Positions 1-7,578 of a stretch of DNA of 28,274 bases are shown here, piece by piece. The DNA comes from Candidatus Phytoplasma sacchari. Lineage in GTDB: Bacteria > Bacillota_I > Bacilli_A > Acholeplasmatales > Acholeplasmataceae. The notes beneath the pieces were generated by a model, which had not been told where the DNA came from, made no database searches, and saw only the letters and a list, made by a program, of their open reading frames with translations. The stretch's first letter is position 1. Every line of letters begins with the position of its first letter. The DNA lies in assembly GCF_009268105.1 (NCBI RefSeq), contig NZ_VWXM01000008.1, positions 1-28,274 on the forward strand. The letters run 5' to 3'. The translations under genes were made by a program, and so were the position numbers.

Positions 1-525
1 CAAATACCTGAACAAAAAATACCTGAAAAACAAATATTTGAACAACAAATACCTGAACAAAAAAAAAATTTATTAGGAAAGATGAGTGATTTTATTGTTT
101 CAGAAGAAGGAGATTATTTATTAAAACAAACAGGTCGTTTAGGTAAAAAAGCAGTTAAGTCTGTTTTTAAAGTTTATGAAAATAAAAAAATCAAAGAAGA
201 AGAAAGACAGAATTCAAATTTAAATATAAATAACCAAATATTGGATGAACAACATCAAGAACTAAATTCTTATTTTAATAATAGTCCTAAAAATGGTCAA
301 TTTAAAGATAAAAAAAAATTTATAAAAAAAATATTACCAAATTTAAATACAAATAATCAGCCATTAAATAAAAAACAACAAGGTACTTATATTGTTAGAC
401 AAAAAACATTACCAACAACAAAAAAAACACCATTAAGAGTAATAAAACCAGTTAGAAAAAATTTACCGATAAGACAATTTTCAAGAAGAACAACTTTGCC
501 GATAATGAATTTTAAAAGATTTTAA
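1..525 (+). CDS. 3' part of a repeat-containing hypothetical protein (5' end outside window)
   Basis: The reading frame is open from base 1 through the first ATG at 82, so this is probably the last 174 codons of a longer gene rather than a 147-residue protein. Residues 1-21 are tandem pentapeptides of the form (Q/K)-I-(P/F)-E-(Q/K), seen in DNA as 15-base near-repeats. After them comes a Lys/Asn/Gln-rich, polar, probably disordered stretch, and a basic C-terminus with several Thr-Leu-Pro, Arg-Arg and Pro-Val-Arg motifs ending Lys-Arg-Phe. There is no membrane segment in the visible part. I do not recognise the family. A start at ATG 82 is the alternative: AGGAAAG lies just before it, though very close. 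The gene ends before a bidirectional hairpin terminator. Confidence 0.7.
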   Translation, partial: QIPEQKIPEKQIFEQQIPEQKKNLLGKMSDFIVSEEGDYLLKQTGRLGKKAVKSVFKVYENKKIKEEERQNSNLNINNQILDEQHQELNSYFNNSPKNGQFKDKKKFIKKILPNLNTNNQPLNKKQQGTYIVRQKTLPTTKKTPLRVIKPVRKNLPIRQFSRRTTLPIMNFKRF

Positions 526-550
526 AAAACTAATTTTAATTATAAAAGAA

Positions 551-581
551 AAAAACTAAAATTTTTGAGATTTTAGTTTTT
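551..581. terminator. Bidirectional intrinsic terminator
   Basis: Bases 551-562 are perfectly complementary to 570-581 (12 bp, core AACTAAAAT/ATTTTAGTT), with a 7-base loop. A T-run follows on the plus strand and an A-run precedes it, which reads as a T-run on the minus strand. It lies between two convergent genes (ends at 525 and 612), so it can stop transcription from both sides. Confidence 0.75.
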
Positions 582-611
582 TTTTATTTTATAATTAAAC
601 AAAATTTTTAA

Positions 612-1571
612 TTATTCAAATGATAATTGTTTATTAAATTCATTTTCAAATATACTTAAAGTATTAGAAAAAGGATTAAAGTGTATGTTATAATTTTTTT
701 TATAAATATTATAATCATTATTTAAATCGATATTTAATTTGCCTATATAATAATCTATATCTTCTTCTTTTATTATTTCTTTTGGCCCTTCGTATTCTAT
801 TATAAGAACATTTTTTTGATCTTCTTTAGATTTATAAATTTTTATAAAATTATAAAGTATTGAATCTTTCGATTTATTAAAAACAATATTTTTTTCATCC
901 CAATTTTTCCAAAAATCAAAAGCATTATAAATATAATTATCCAAATTTTTTGGTGTTTTTTGAGTTTCTCTTTTGAACATATAGCTATCATATTGTGGCA
1001 AGAAACCTAAAATTTCATCTTTGTTTGATAAATATTTTTGACAATTTTTTTTAGACATTAAAATATAAAAATATTCACCATAAGTTTTTAAACCTATAAT
1101 TTGTATTTCATTTTGGATTTTTTTCATTTTATCAAAATTTTTATTTTTTTCTTCATAATCGAAGTCTTTTTTTAATTTTTCTATTTTATTTTTATTAATA
1201 TTTATTACTTTATCAAAAAAATACAAACCATTTAATCCATAAAATATCCATTTTTTGTGAATAACAATAATTTTTTCTCTTTTTTGTTCATTGAATGAAT
1301 TATTTTTTACTTCTTCTTGTTTTTCACATGTTTTATCTTTTTCTAAGTTTGTATATTCTTCTATCCATTTATCAATTTTAATAACTTTAGGATCTGGAAT
1401 GTTATATTTAATTATTTTTTCTGAATTAATGTTTGTTTTATTATCTCCTAATAAAAGTTTTTTTTTCATTAATTGTGATCTTATTGATTTTATTATTATA
1501 TTGGAAAATAATATCGCTAAAATAATTAATAATATTAAAAATATAAGAAATCTATTTTTAATTTTGATCAT
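612..1571 (-). CDS. Hypothetical membrane-anchored protein
   Basis: This encodes 319 residues. Residues 8-28 form one strong hydrophobic segment (rich in Ile, Leu, Phe) after a basic N-terminus (MIKIKNR), so it is an uncleaved signal anchor or a signal peptide. The rest is hydrophilic and Lys/Asn/Glu/Tyr-rich and would lie outside the cell if the N-terminus stays inside. A charged, probably helical stretch at about 120-155 is followed by a mixed region with several aromatic residues (Trp, Tyr, Phe). I recognise no domain or catalytic motif. A possible ribosome site, AGGAGAA, lies about 20 bases upstream of the ATG, which is long spacing. Single-pass proteins of this kind are common lineage-specific genes in phytoplasmas. 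A host-facing role is possible but only an inference. Confidence 0.8.
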   Translation of the reverse strand: MIKIKNRFLIFLILLIILAILFSNIIIKSIRSQLMKKKLLLGDNKTNINSEKIIKYNIPDPKVIKIDKWIEEYTNLEKDKTCEKQEEVKNNSFNEQKREKIIVIHKKWIFYGLNGLYFFDKVININKNKIEKLKKDFDYEEKNKNFDKMKKIQNEIQIIGLKTYGEYFYILMSKKNCQKYLSNKDEILGFLPQYDSYMFKRETQKTPKNLDNYIYNAFDFWKNWDEKNIVFNKSKDSILYNFIKIYKSKEDQKNVLIIEYEGPKEIIKEEDIDYYIGKLNIDLNNDYNIYKKNYNIHFNPFSNTLSIFENEFNKQLSFE

Positions 1572-1744
1572 ATAATTTTAATATTATTATATTCTCCTAT
1601 TATATTTTTTTATAAAATTAAAATATTATTATAATAACATTTATTTACGGCAAAGAAATAAGTAAATTATTAATAATTTTCAATATTAATTTTATAAATT
1701 ATATTCTTATAAATTAATCTAATTATAAAAAAAATAACTTTATT

Positions 1745-1820
1745 TGGAGGCCCTGAACGGATTTGAACCGCTGATCAAGCTTTTGCAGAGCTATGCCTTA
1801 AACCACTTGGCTACAGGGCC
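1745..1820 (-). tRNA. tRNA-Cys (anticodon GCA)
   Basis: The minus strand folds as a complete cloverleaf: acceptor GGCCCTG/CAGGGCC, D-stem GCC/GGC, anticodon stem TAGCT/AGCTT around loop CTGCAAA (anticodon GCA), and a T-arm with TTCAAAT. The discriminator T is followed by an encoded CCA (1745-1747). TAGCT/AGCTT includes one weak pair. It is the last gene of the minus-strand run, downstream of rpmG. Confidence 0.96.
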
Positions 1821-1841
1821 ACAATTTAATAAATTATTTTT

Positions 1842-1991
1842 TTATTTTTTTTCTTTATGTATAGTGTGTTTTTTTAAAAAACGACAATATTTTTTAAATT
1901 CTAAAATTTTAGGATTCTTTTTTTTATTTTTTTGAGTATGATAATTTTCTCTTCCGCATTCTGTACATATTAATTTAACTAAATTGCTCAT
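1842..1991 (-). CDS. rpmG: 50S ribosomal protein L33
   Basis: This encodes 49 residues starting [17 protein letters not shown]33 is a small protein of the large ribosomal subunit near the E-site. The C-x-x-C pair (Cys-Thr-Glu-Cys), the Tyr-His-Thr-x-Lys-Asn motif and the Lys-Lys-Tyr-Cys motif towards the C-terminus are typical of bacterial L33. The second Cys pair is reduced to a single Cys, so the zinc ribbon looks incomplete. I chose the ATG at 1989-1991 because family members begin at this point and AGAGAGAA lies just upstream. A longer in-frame start at 2036 would add 15 residues not seen in L33. Confidence 0.93.
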   Translation of the reverse strand: MSNLVKLICTECGRENYHTQKNKKKNPKILEFKKYCRFLKKHTIHKEKK

Positions 1992-2126
1992 TTTATTCTC
2001 TCTTTTTAATAATGTATTCATATAAGGAGTTATCAAAAAAACAAAAATAGCAAAATATGTATAATAATATGGCTACTTTTGTTTTCTTATAAATGAAATA
2101 TTTTTTGATTGCTAAAGCAAAAAAAA

Positions 2127-2324
2127 TTATTTTTTCGATACTAAAGGTTTAAGTATATTATTTTCTATTACTTGAGGATATTTATAAATTTCTTCTCTTA
2201 ATCTTTTAAATAAAACATATATTAAACCATTTTCAAAATCAATTCGAGTAACAACTCCTATTTCTTTTTCGTTTTCTATTTTTACTCTTTCTCCGATAAG
2301 ATAAGTACTATTGTTCCAAGCCAT
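2127..2324 (-). CDS. Small SH3/Tudor-like hypothetical protein
   Basis: This encodes 65 residues starting MAWNNSTYLIGERV. The sequence alternates short hydrophobic strands with turns (GERVKIE, GVVTRID, GLIYVLF) and ends in a Tyr-Pro...Ile...Leu-Lys-Pro pattern. This resembles the small beta-barrel (SH3/Tudor-like) modules found at the end of UvrD-type helicases and in some stand-alone firmicute proteins. I do not recognise a named family. I chose this ATG because AAAGAAAG lies about 9 bases upstream. An ATG nine codons earlier (2351) has no clear ribosome site. It sits between hup and rpmG on the same strand, suggesting a nucleic-acid or translation role, which is inference only. Confidence 0.7.
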   Translation of the reverse strand: MAWNNSTYLIGERVKIENEKEIGVVTRIDFENGLIYVLFKRLREEIYKYPQVIENNILKPLVSKK

Positions 2325-2431
2325 ATATATATATTTCTTTCTTTTAATCACAAAATTTTAAAATAATTTTTAAAATATTAAAAAACAAAATTATATTATT
2401 GATATTTCCTAATAAATTATAAATTAATCTT

Positions 2432-2731
2432 TTATTTTTGTTTATTATTTTTAGCGAAAAATCTGAAAGTTGTTTTCATTTTTTTACTCATTTTTAAAAC
2501 AGGTACTACGTGAGCTGGAACATAAAGAATTTCTGTTTTTTTTGGTAATTTACAATTTTTTTCCTGTCTGTCTCTTAATTGGATAATTCCCAAACCTGGC
2601 ACTGGAACTTTTTCATTTTTTTGTAAAGCATCTATTATTATTTGATTGAAACAATTGAAAAAATCATTTGCTTCTTTTTTAGTCATTTTTGTTTTTTCTG
2701 TTATTGCATTGATAAGTTTTAATTTTGTCAT
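2432..2731 (-). CDS. hup: HU-family DNA-binding protein
   Basis: This encodes 99 residues. HU dimers bend and compact DNA without strong sequence preference. The N-terminal helical pair (KLKLINAITEKTKMTKKEAN...) and the following Lys-Val-Pro-Val-Pro-Gly-Leu-Gly-Ile-Ile turn match the HU/IHF fold. A basic arm (Arg-Asp-Arg-Gln) and a final helix after Pro-Val-Leu-Lys follow. The flexible-arm region departs from the usual Arg-Asn-Pro-x-Thr-Gly, so DNA contacts may differ from standard HU. AAGGAG lies about 15 bases before the ATG. A plausible promoter lies at 2788-2815. Confidence 0.9.
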   Translation of the reverse strand: MTKLKLINAITEKTKMTKKEANDFFNCFNQIIIDALQKNEKVPVPGLGIIQLRDRQEKNCKLPKKTEILYVPAHVVPVLKMSKKMKTTFRFFAKNNKQK

Positions 2732-2787
2732 TTTTTATAATTTTTAACTCCTTTTTTTCTTATTTAAAATCTAGCAAATCTAGTAAG

Positions 2788-2815
2788 ATTCTAACATAAA
2801 AAATGATTTTAACAA
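2788..2815 (-). promoter_or_regulatory. Possible sigma-A promoter for hup
   Basis: Read on the minus strand there is TTGTTA (-35 like, 2810-2815), a 16-base spacer and TAGAAT (-10 like, 2788-2793), about 57 bases before the hup start codon. Immediately downstream is a short direct repeat (CTAGATTT twice). The very high A+T content makes chance matches common. Confidence 0.4.
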
Positions 2816-2871
2816 CAAAAAAAACTTTTTTATTTATATTTTCATGAAATAAAATTTATTTATTTAATAAG

Positions 2872-3849
2872 TCAGATTATTTCATCTATTATTTTTATAA
2901 TTTTTGTAATTGGTTTATTATCATAAACTACTTTAAAACTATTATTAATTATAGGCAAATAAATATTATTTTTCTTAGATAATTCATAAAAAACTTTTAA
3001 GTTATTTATACCTTCTATTACTTGATTAGAACTTTTATAAATTTCATCCAATTTTTTTCCTAAACGAAAACTATACCCTGCTTTATAGTTACGAGAATTT
3101 ATGTTAAATGCAGTTACTATCAAATCTCCTAATCCCGCTAAACCTGTGGCTGTTTCAGGATCAGCCTTAAAAAAAGTTAGAACATTTTTCATTTCTTGAA
3201 TTCCGAAAGATATAAAAGCTGCTTTTGCATTTTTATCAAATAATTCATTTTCTAAAATACCACTAATAAAAGCCAAAGCATTTTTAAAAGCACTGCAAAT
3301 TTCACAACCTATTATATCTTTTGAAAATACTAGTTTAAAATATTTATTTTGAAATAAAATACTAGTTTCTTTGGCGAATTTTTCGTTATTAGAAGAAATA
3401 ACTAAAAATGTTTTTTTTCTATAAATTACTTCTTCTGCATGCGAAGGTCCTAAAATAGAAGCATAATTTTTTATTTTTTTCTGTTCTATTTCTTCTTTTA
3501 ATATCTTATATATTATTTTATTACTATTATTTTCCATTCCCTTAGATAAATTTATAAAATTTTTTGGTTTTTCTATTATTTTATTTATTTTGTTTAGTAA
3601 ATTTCTTATTTTTTGAGAAGGTATGCAAATAATTAAAATATCTGAAAAATTTACTGCTTTTTTTAAATTATTTGTAGCTTTTATTTTATATAGATATAAA
3701 TTTTTGAAAATAGGATGTTTTTGTTGATTAATTTTTTCAATATATTTTTCATTTATTTCATAAATTAATACTTCATTTTTGTTATCTGTTAATACTTGTC
3801 CTAAAGTAGAACCCCAGGCTCCTCCTCCAATAATAGTTATTTTTTTCAT
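2872..3849 (-). CDS. gpsA: Glycerol-3-phosphate dehydrogenase [NAD(P)+]
   Basis: This encodes 325 residues. The enzyme interconverts dihydroxyacetone phosphate and sn-glycerol 3-phosphate in the cytoplasm and supplies the backbone for phospholipids. The N-terminal nucleotide-binding motif is Gly-Gly-Gly-Ala-Trp-Gly-Ser (residues 8-14). The family motifs Gly-Pro-Ser-His-Ala-Glu-Glu, Ser-Ala-Phe-Lys-Asn-Ala-Leu-Ala (with the catalytic Lys) and Gly-Leu-Ala-Gly-Leu-Gly-Asp-Leu, followed by Ser-Arg-Asn, are all present. Length is normal for bacterial GpsA (about 330). Its ATG overlaps the der stop in an ATGA, so the two genes are translationally coupled. With tpiA also in this window, triose phosphate can flow to lipid precursors. 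Confidence 0.96.
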   Translation of the reverse strand: MKKITIIGGGAWGSTLGQVLTDNKNEVLIYEINEKYIEKINQQKHPIFKNLYLYKIKATNNLKKAVNFSDILIICIPSQKIRNLLNKINKIIEKPKNFINLSKGMENNSNKIIYKILKEEIEQKKIKNYASILGPSHAEEVIYRKKTFLVISSNNEKFAKETSILFQNKYFKLVFSKDIIGCEICSAFKNALAFISGILENELFDKNAKAAFISFGIQEMKNVLTFFKADPETATGLAGLGDLIVTAFNINSRNYKAGYSFRLGKKLDEIYKSSNQVIEGINNLKVFYELSKKNNIYLPIINNSFKVVYDNKPITKIIKIIDEII

Positions 3850-5183
3850 AATAATTTATTTATCCTTTTTTTATTGAATATTATCTTAAAATTAATTCCT
3901 TCTAATTCTAGTTTTTTCCTAAGTTGATTTTTTAAAAATCTTTCATAGGAAAAATGAATTAATTGTGGATCATTTACAAGACATAAAAATTCAGGAGGTT
4001 TGTTACTAGTTTGTTTCAAGAAAAATAATTTAGCTTGCCTTTGTTTATAAAAAGGTGTTGGTGTTGTTTGTGTTGAATCATGTAATATATCATTTAGTAT
4101 ATGATTAGGAAAAAAACGTGAGTAATTTTCATATATTTTGTTTATTTTAGGTAAAAATAAATGGATTTTTTTTTTATTTATAGAAGAAACAAAAATAATC
4201 GGAATATGATTAAAAAAAGAAAATTCTTTTCTTATTTTTTTTTCAAAATATTTAATATTTTTATTTTGATTTTCTATCAAATCACATTTGTTACAAATAA
4301 TTAAACAAGCTTTATTATAATTTAATATTAAAGATGAAATATTTTTGTCTTGATCTGTTATTTCTTGGCTAATATCTAATATTAAACATACAATATCGCT
4401 TTTTTCTATACATTCCATAGTTCTTAAAAAGCTGTATTTTTCTTGTTTTTCTTTTATTTTTCCTCTTTTTTTTAAACCAGGAGTATCTATTATATAATAT
4501 TTTTTATTATTTCTTTGAAAAAAAGTACTTACTGTATCTGTGGTTGTGCCTGGGATATTTTCAACAATCATTCTTTTTTGTGATAAAAAAGCATTTTTGA
4601 ATGTTGATTTTCCTACATTTGGTTTACCTATCAAACAAAATTTTATATCTTCTGAATTATTATTAATTTCTATTTCTGATTTAAATATCTTGCTAAAAGA
4701 AATTATTTTATCTAAAAGTTCTCCTATACCAATACCATGTTTAACACTAATACCTATTAAGTTTTCAAAACCTAAAGAATAAAAATTATAAATATTTTCT
4801 AATAATGTTTTATTATCTATTTTATTCACAACAGCAATTATTGGTTTTTTGCTTTTGTGCAATATTTTTGATATTTCAATATCTTCTTTGTTTAAAATAT
4901 TTTTTCCATCTATTACAAAAATAATTAAATTAGATTCTTGAATTGCAAATTCAGTTTGTTCTTTAATTTGTTGTTTTAAAGAAATATTTTCAAATGTTAT
5001 ACCTCCAGTATCTATTAAAGTAAATTTTTGGTTTAACCATAATGCATTTGAGTAAATTCTATCTTTTGTTGTGCCTGATTTTTCACAAACTACAGATAAT
5101 CTTTTTTCTATAATTCTGTTAAATAAACTTGATTTTCCGACATTAGGTTTTCCAACTATAGAAACCTTAAAATTATTTTTCAT
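3846..5183 (-). CDS. der: Ribosome-associated GTPase Der (EngA)
   Basis: This encodes 445 residues. Der is a double GTPase needed for 50S subunit maturation. Two G domains in tandem are visible. The first has GKPNVGKSS at residues 11-19, Gly-Thr-Thr-Lys-Asp-Arg, Asp-Thr-Gly-Gly and Asn-Lys-Ile-Asp. The second has GKPNVGKST at about 185, Gly-Thr-Thr-Thr-Asp, Asp-Thr-Pro-Gly and Asn-Lys-Cys-Asp. The C-terminal KH-like domain (about 355-440) contains the usual Arg-Gln-Ala-Lys-Leu-Phe-Phe and Tyr-Glu-Arg-Phe-Leu-x-Asn-Gln-Leu-Arg motifs. Length is normal. It lies downstream of efp and its TGA stop overlaps gpsA. Termination on TGA shows that TGA is not read as Trp here. Confidence 0.97.
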   Translation of the reverse strand: MKNNFKVSIVGKPNVGKSSLFNRIIEKRLSVVCEKSGTTKDRIYSNALWLNQKFTLIDTGGITFENISLKQQIKEQTEFAIQESNLIIFVIDGKNILNKEDIEISKILHKSKKPIIAVVNKIDNKTLLENIYNFYSLGFENLIGISVKHGIGIGELLDKIISFSKIFKSEIEINNNSEDIKFCLIGKPNVGKSTFKNAFLSQKRMIVENIPGTTTDTVSTFFQRNNKKYYIIDTPGLKKRGKIKEKQEKYSFLRTMECIEKSDIVCLILDISQEITDQDKNISSLILNYNKACLIICNKCDLIENQNKNIKYFEKKIRKEFSFFNHIPIIFVSSINKKKIHLFLPKINKIYENYSRFFPNHILNDILHDSTQTTPTPFYKQRQAKLFFLKQTSNKPPEFLCLVNDPQLIHFSYERFLKNQLRKKLELEGINFKIIFNKKRINKLL

Positions 5184-5239
5184 AAATTTTTCTTTTTTTC
5201 TCTTAATTAAAAATAAGTGTAATTTTTGTTTTATTTTTT

Positions 5240-5818
5240 TTATTTATTTGTTGTATCTCTATATAAGTATGTATTTGTATTCGTATTAATTACTACTTTT
5301 TCACCTTCTGAAATAAAAATAGGTACTTTAATAATTAATCCTGTTTCCAAAGTAGCTTTTTTAAAATTGTTATTTTTTTTTAAATTATTATTTTGTATTG
5401 AAATATCTGTTTTTATTATTTTTAAAGATATTTTATCAGGTACAGTAATAGATAAAATTTCTTGATTTTCGTTCAATATAGCTTCAACATCAATATCTTC
5501 TGTTAAGTAATTTAAAATATTTTCTATTTTTTCTTTGGATATTTCTATTTGTTCATAATTTAACATATTTATAAAAAAATATGTATTGTCTGATACATAA
5601 GATAGTTTTAACTTTATTTTATTAATTAAACCTGCTTCTACTTTGGTATCAGCGTTAAAAATATGTTCAATAATGTCTCCTGTTTTAATATTTTTTAATT
5701 TGCTTCTTACAAAAGCAGATCCTTTTCCAGGTTTAACATGTAAAAATTCTATAATTTGATAAATTTTGTTTTTTAATTTAATAGTTTGCCCTGTTTTAAA
5801 ATCATTTGTATTAATCAT
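5240..5818 (-). CDS. efp: Translation elongation factor P
   Basis: This encodes 192 residues, close to the usual 185-190. EF-P binds between the P and E sites and rescues ribosomes stalled on proline stretches. The N-terminal KOW-like domain carries the loop Lys-Pro-Gly-Lys-Gly-Ser-Ala-Phe with the conserved tip lysine at residue 32. The two OB-fold domains follow. The C-terminus keeps the family pattern Gly-Leu-x-Ile-x-Val-Pro-x-Phe-Ile, Gly-Glu-Lys-Val and Thr-x-Thr-x-x-Tyr, with a short extra tail. AAGGAA precedes the ATG. The gene sits between miaA and der in one minus-strand run. Confidence 0.96.
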   Translation of the reverse strand: MINTNDFKTGQTIKLKNKIYQIIEFLHVKPGKGSAFVRSKLKNIKTGDIIEHIFNADTKVEAGLINKIKLKLSYVSDNTYFFINMLNYEQIEISKEKIENILNYLTEDIDVEAILNENQEILSITVPDKISLKIIKTDISIQNNNLKKNNNFKKATLETGLIIKVPIFISEGEKVVINTNTNTYLYRDTTNK

Positions 5819-5827
5819 TTTAGTTAT

Positions 5828-6715
5828 TTATTCCTTTTTTAAAAAATTAGTAATTATTTTGATACTTTTTTCTTTTAAATTCTCGTATGTAGTAGCATCT
5901 AATATCTCTAAAGAATTAAATTGATTTATAAACCATGTTTTTTGTCTTTTGGCATATTTTATTGTTTTTTGAATAATTGTTTTTTTTGTTTCATTTAAAT
6001 TTATTTTTTTTTCTAAAAACATTTTTATTTCTCTATAACCGATAATATTAAAATTTGCTTTTGGAAATTTTGTTATTAATTTTTTTACTTCTAAAATAAA
6101 TCCAGATTTTAACATTTGTTCTAATCTTTCCTCAATTCTTTTTTTTAATATTTTCATTGGTATATTAAGATAAATAGTTAATATTTCAAAAAGGGGTGTG
6201 TTTTTATCCTTTTTTTGTGATCTTAGTTTTTTTTGAAATGTTTGTTTAAAAGCACTTTTTATTCTATGAGGATTTTTTTCGTCTAAAATTAAATTAGGAT
6301 CTTTTTTTTTAATTATTTTTAACATTTCTTCAATATTTAATTTATTTTTTGTTAATATTTTTTCTTCACTATTATTTTTTTCTATTTCTAATTCATAGTT
6401 ATAAAGAGCGGACTTAATATATAAACCACTTCCACCTACTAAAAAAGGAAAATTTATTTTAGGTATTATATCTCTTACATTTTTTTGAAAATCATAAATA
6501 CTATATTTTTTTTCTGGATGAATCATATCTAAGAGATGATGTTTAATATTTTTTTTTTCTGATTCTTTAATTTTAGCAGAGCCTATGTTAAATTCTTTAA
6601 AAAATTGGACAGAATCAGCATTTATTATTTCACCTTTAAAAAATTTTGCTAATTCAATCGAAATATTTGTTTTTCCAGAACATGTAGGTCCAGTGATAAC
6701 AATAACTTTTTTCAT
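5828..6715 (-). CDS. miaA: tRNA dimethylallyltransferase
   Basis: This encodes 295 residues from ATG 6713-6715. MiaA adds a dimethylallyl group to A37 of tRNAs that read codons starting with U. Visible motifs are the P-loop [14 protein letters not shown] (catalytic Asp plus the Gln contact), Gly-Gly-Ser-Gly-Leu-Tyr, and Asn-Pro-His-Arg-Ile. Near the C-terminus are Ile-Gly-Tyr-Arg-Glu and Tyr-Ala-Lys-Arg-Gln-Lys-Thr-Trp. An in-frame GTG at 6719-6721 overlaps the ymdB stop as GTGA and would add two residues, so either start is possible. Tight spacing to ymdB and efp suggests one transcript. Confidence 0.95.
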   Translation of the reverse strand: MKKVIVITGPTCSGKTNISIELAKFFKGEIINADSVQFFKEFNIGSAKIKESEKKNIKHHLLDMIHPEKKYSIYDFQKNVRDIIPKINFPFLVGGSGLYIKSALYNYELEIEKNNSEEKILTKNKLNIEEMLKIIKKKDPNLILDEKNPHRIKSAFKQTFQKKLRSQKKDKNTPLFEILTIYLNIPMKILKKRIEERLEQMLKSGFILEVKKLITKFPKANFNIIGYREIKMFLEKKINLNETKKTIIQKTIKYAKRQKTWFINQFNSLEILDATTYENLKEKSIKIITNFLKKE

Positions 6716-6717
6716 TT

Positions 6718-7488
6718 TCACTCGTTAAATTTAATTTTTATTATTTGTTTTATTTTTCCTAAATTTAAAAAAACTCCGTTTAATTGTCTTTTACCTTCAG
6801 CAATTTTTTGTTTAATTTTTTTTTTATTATTTAAAAAATTATTTATAATTATACTTTTGTCTGAACCAATTATCCCTTCTGAAGAACCAGTCATTCCTAC
6901 ATCTGAAATGTATAAAGTATTTTTAGGTAAAACTCTTTCGTCATTTGTTTGAATATGAGTATGTGTTCCTAAAATCGCATCTATTTTACCATCAAAATGA
7001 TAAGCTAAGGCCATTTTTTCACTAGTAGCTTGTGCATGGAAATCTAGTAATGAATAATCATATTTATTTTTACAAATTTTTAAAATTTTTTCTACTTCCT
7101 TAAATGGACATAATAAATTATGATTTTCCATAAAAATTCTTCCGAGAATATTCATTATTAAAATTTTTTTTTTTCTTTTTTTAATTATTTGATACCCTTT
7201 TCCAGGGTAATTTTTTTCGAAATTAAAAGGTCTTATAATATTAGTTTGATCTATAAATTTTGATAATTCTTTGTTACTCCAGGTATGATTACCCATTGTA
7301 ATTATATCTACCCCTGCAAGAATTAAATTTTGATAATTTTTATAGTCAAGTCCTTTCCCATTAGAAGCATTTTCAGCATTCACTATAATAATATCAGTTT
7401 TGTATGTTTTTTTAAGAAAATTAATTTTTTCTATTAAATAATCTACACCTGCAATACCACAAATATCACCTATAAAAAGAATATTCAT
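6718..7488 (-). CDS. ymdB: YmdB-family metallophosphoesterase
   Basis: This encodes 256 residues, usual for the family (about 264). YmdB proteins are dinuclear-metal phosphodiesterases, reported to act on cyclic nucleotides and to influence RNA levels and biofilm in Bacillus. All metal-binding motifs are visible: Gly-Asp at 7-8, Asn-Ala-Glu-Asn at 37-40 (Glu39, Asn40), Gly-Asn-His-Thr-Trp at 66-70 (Asn67, His68), Asp-Phe-His-Ala at 149-152 (His151) and Gly-Thr-His-Thr-His at 174-178 (His176, His178). GGGAG lies 8 bases before the ATG. It follows rny as in Bacillus. Here rny is broken, so YmdB may act without a full RNase Y. Confidence 0.94.
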   Translation of the reverse strand: MNILFIGDICGIAGVDYLIEKINFLKKTYKTDIIIVNAENASNGKGLDYKNYQNLILAGVDIITMGNHTWSNKELSKFIDQTNIIRPFNFEKNYPGKGYQIIKKRKKKILIMNILGRIFMENHNLLCPFKEVEKILKICKNKYDYSLLDFHAQATSEKMALAYHFDGKIDAILGTHTHIQTNDERVLPKNTLYISDVGMTGSSEGIIGSDKSIIINNFLNNKKKIKQKIAEGKRQLNGVFLNLGKIKQIIKIKFNE

Positions 7489-7578
7489 TCAATTACTCCC
7501 TTTTATCCATTATAGTAATTGGAAATGTTAATTAATATTTTGTTTATTAAAAAAAAAATTTACTTATCAATTTATTTT

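Noticed and set aside
1..63. CRISPR-like direct repeats
   Set aside because: The 15-base units are contiguous, without spacers, and are in frame with an open coding sequence.
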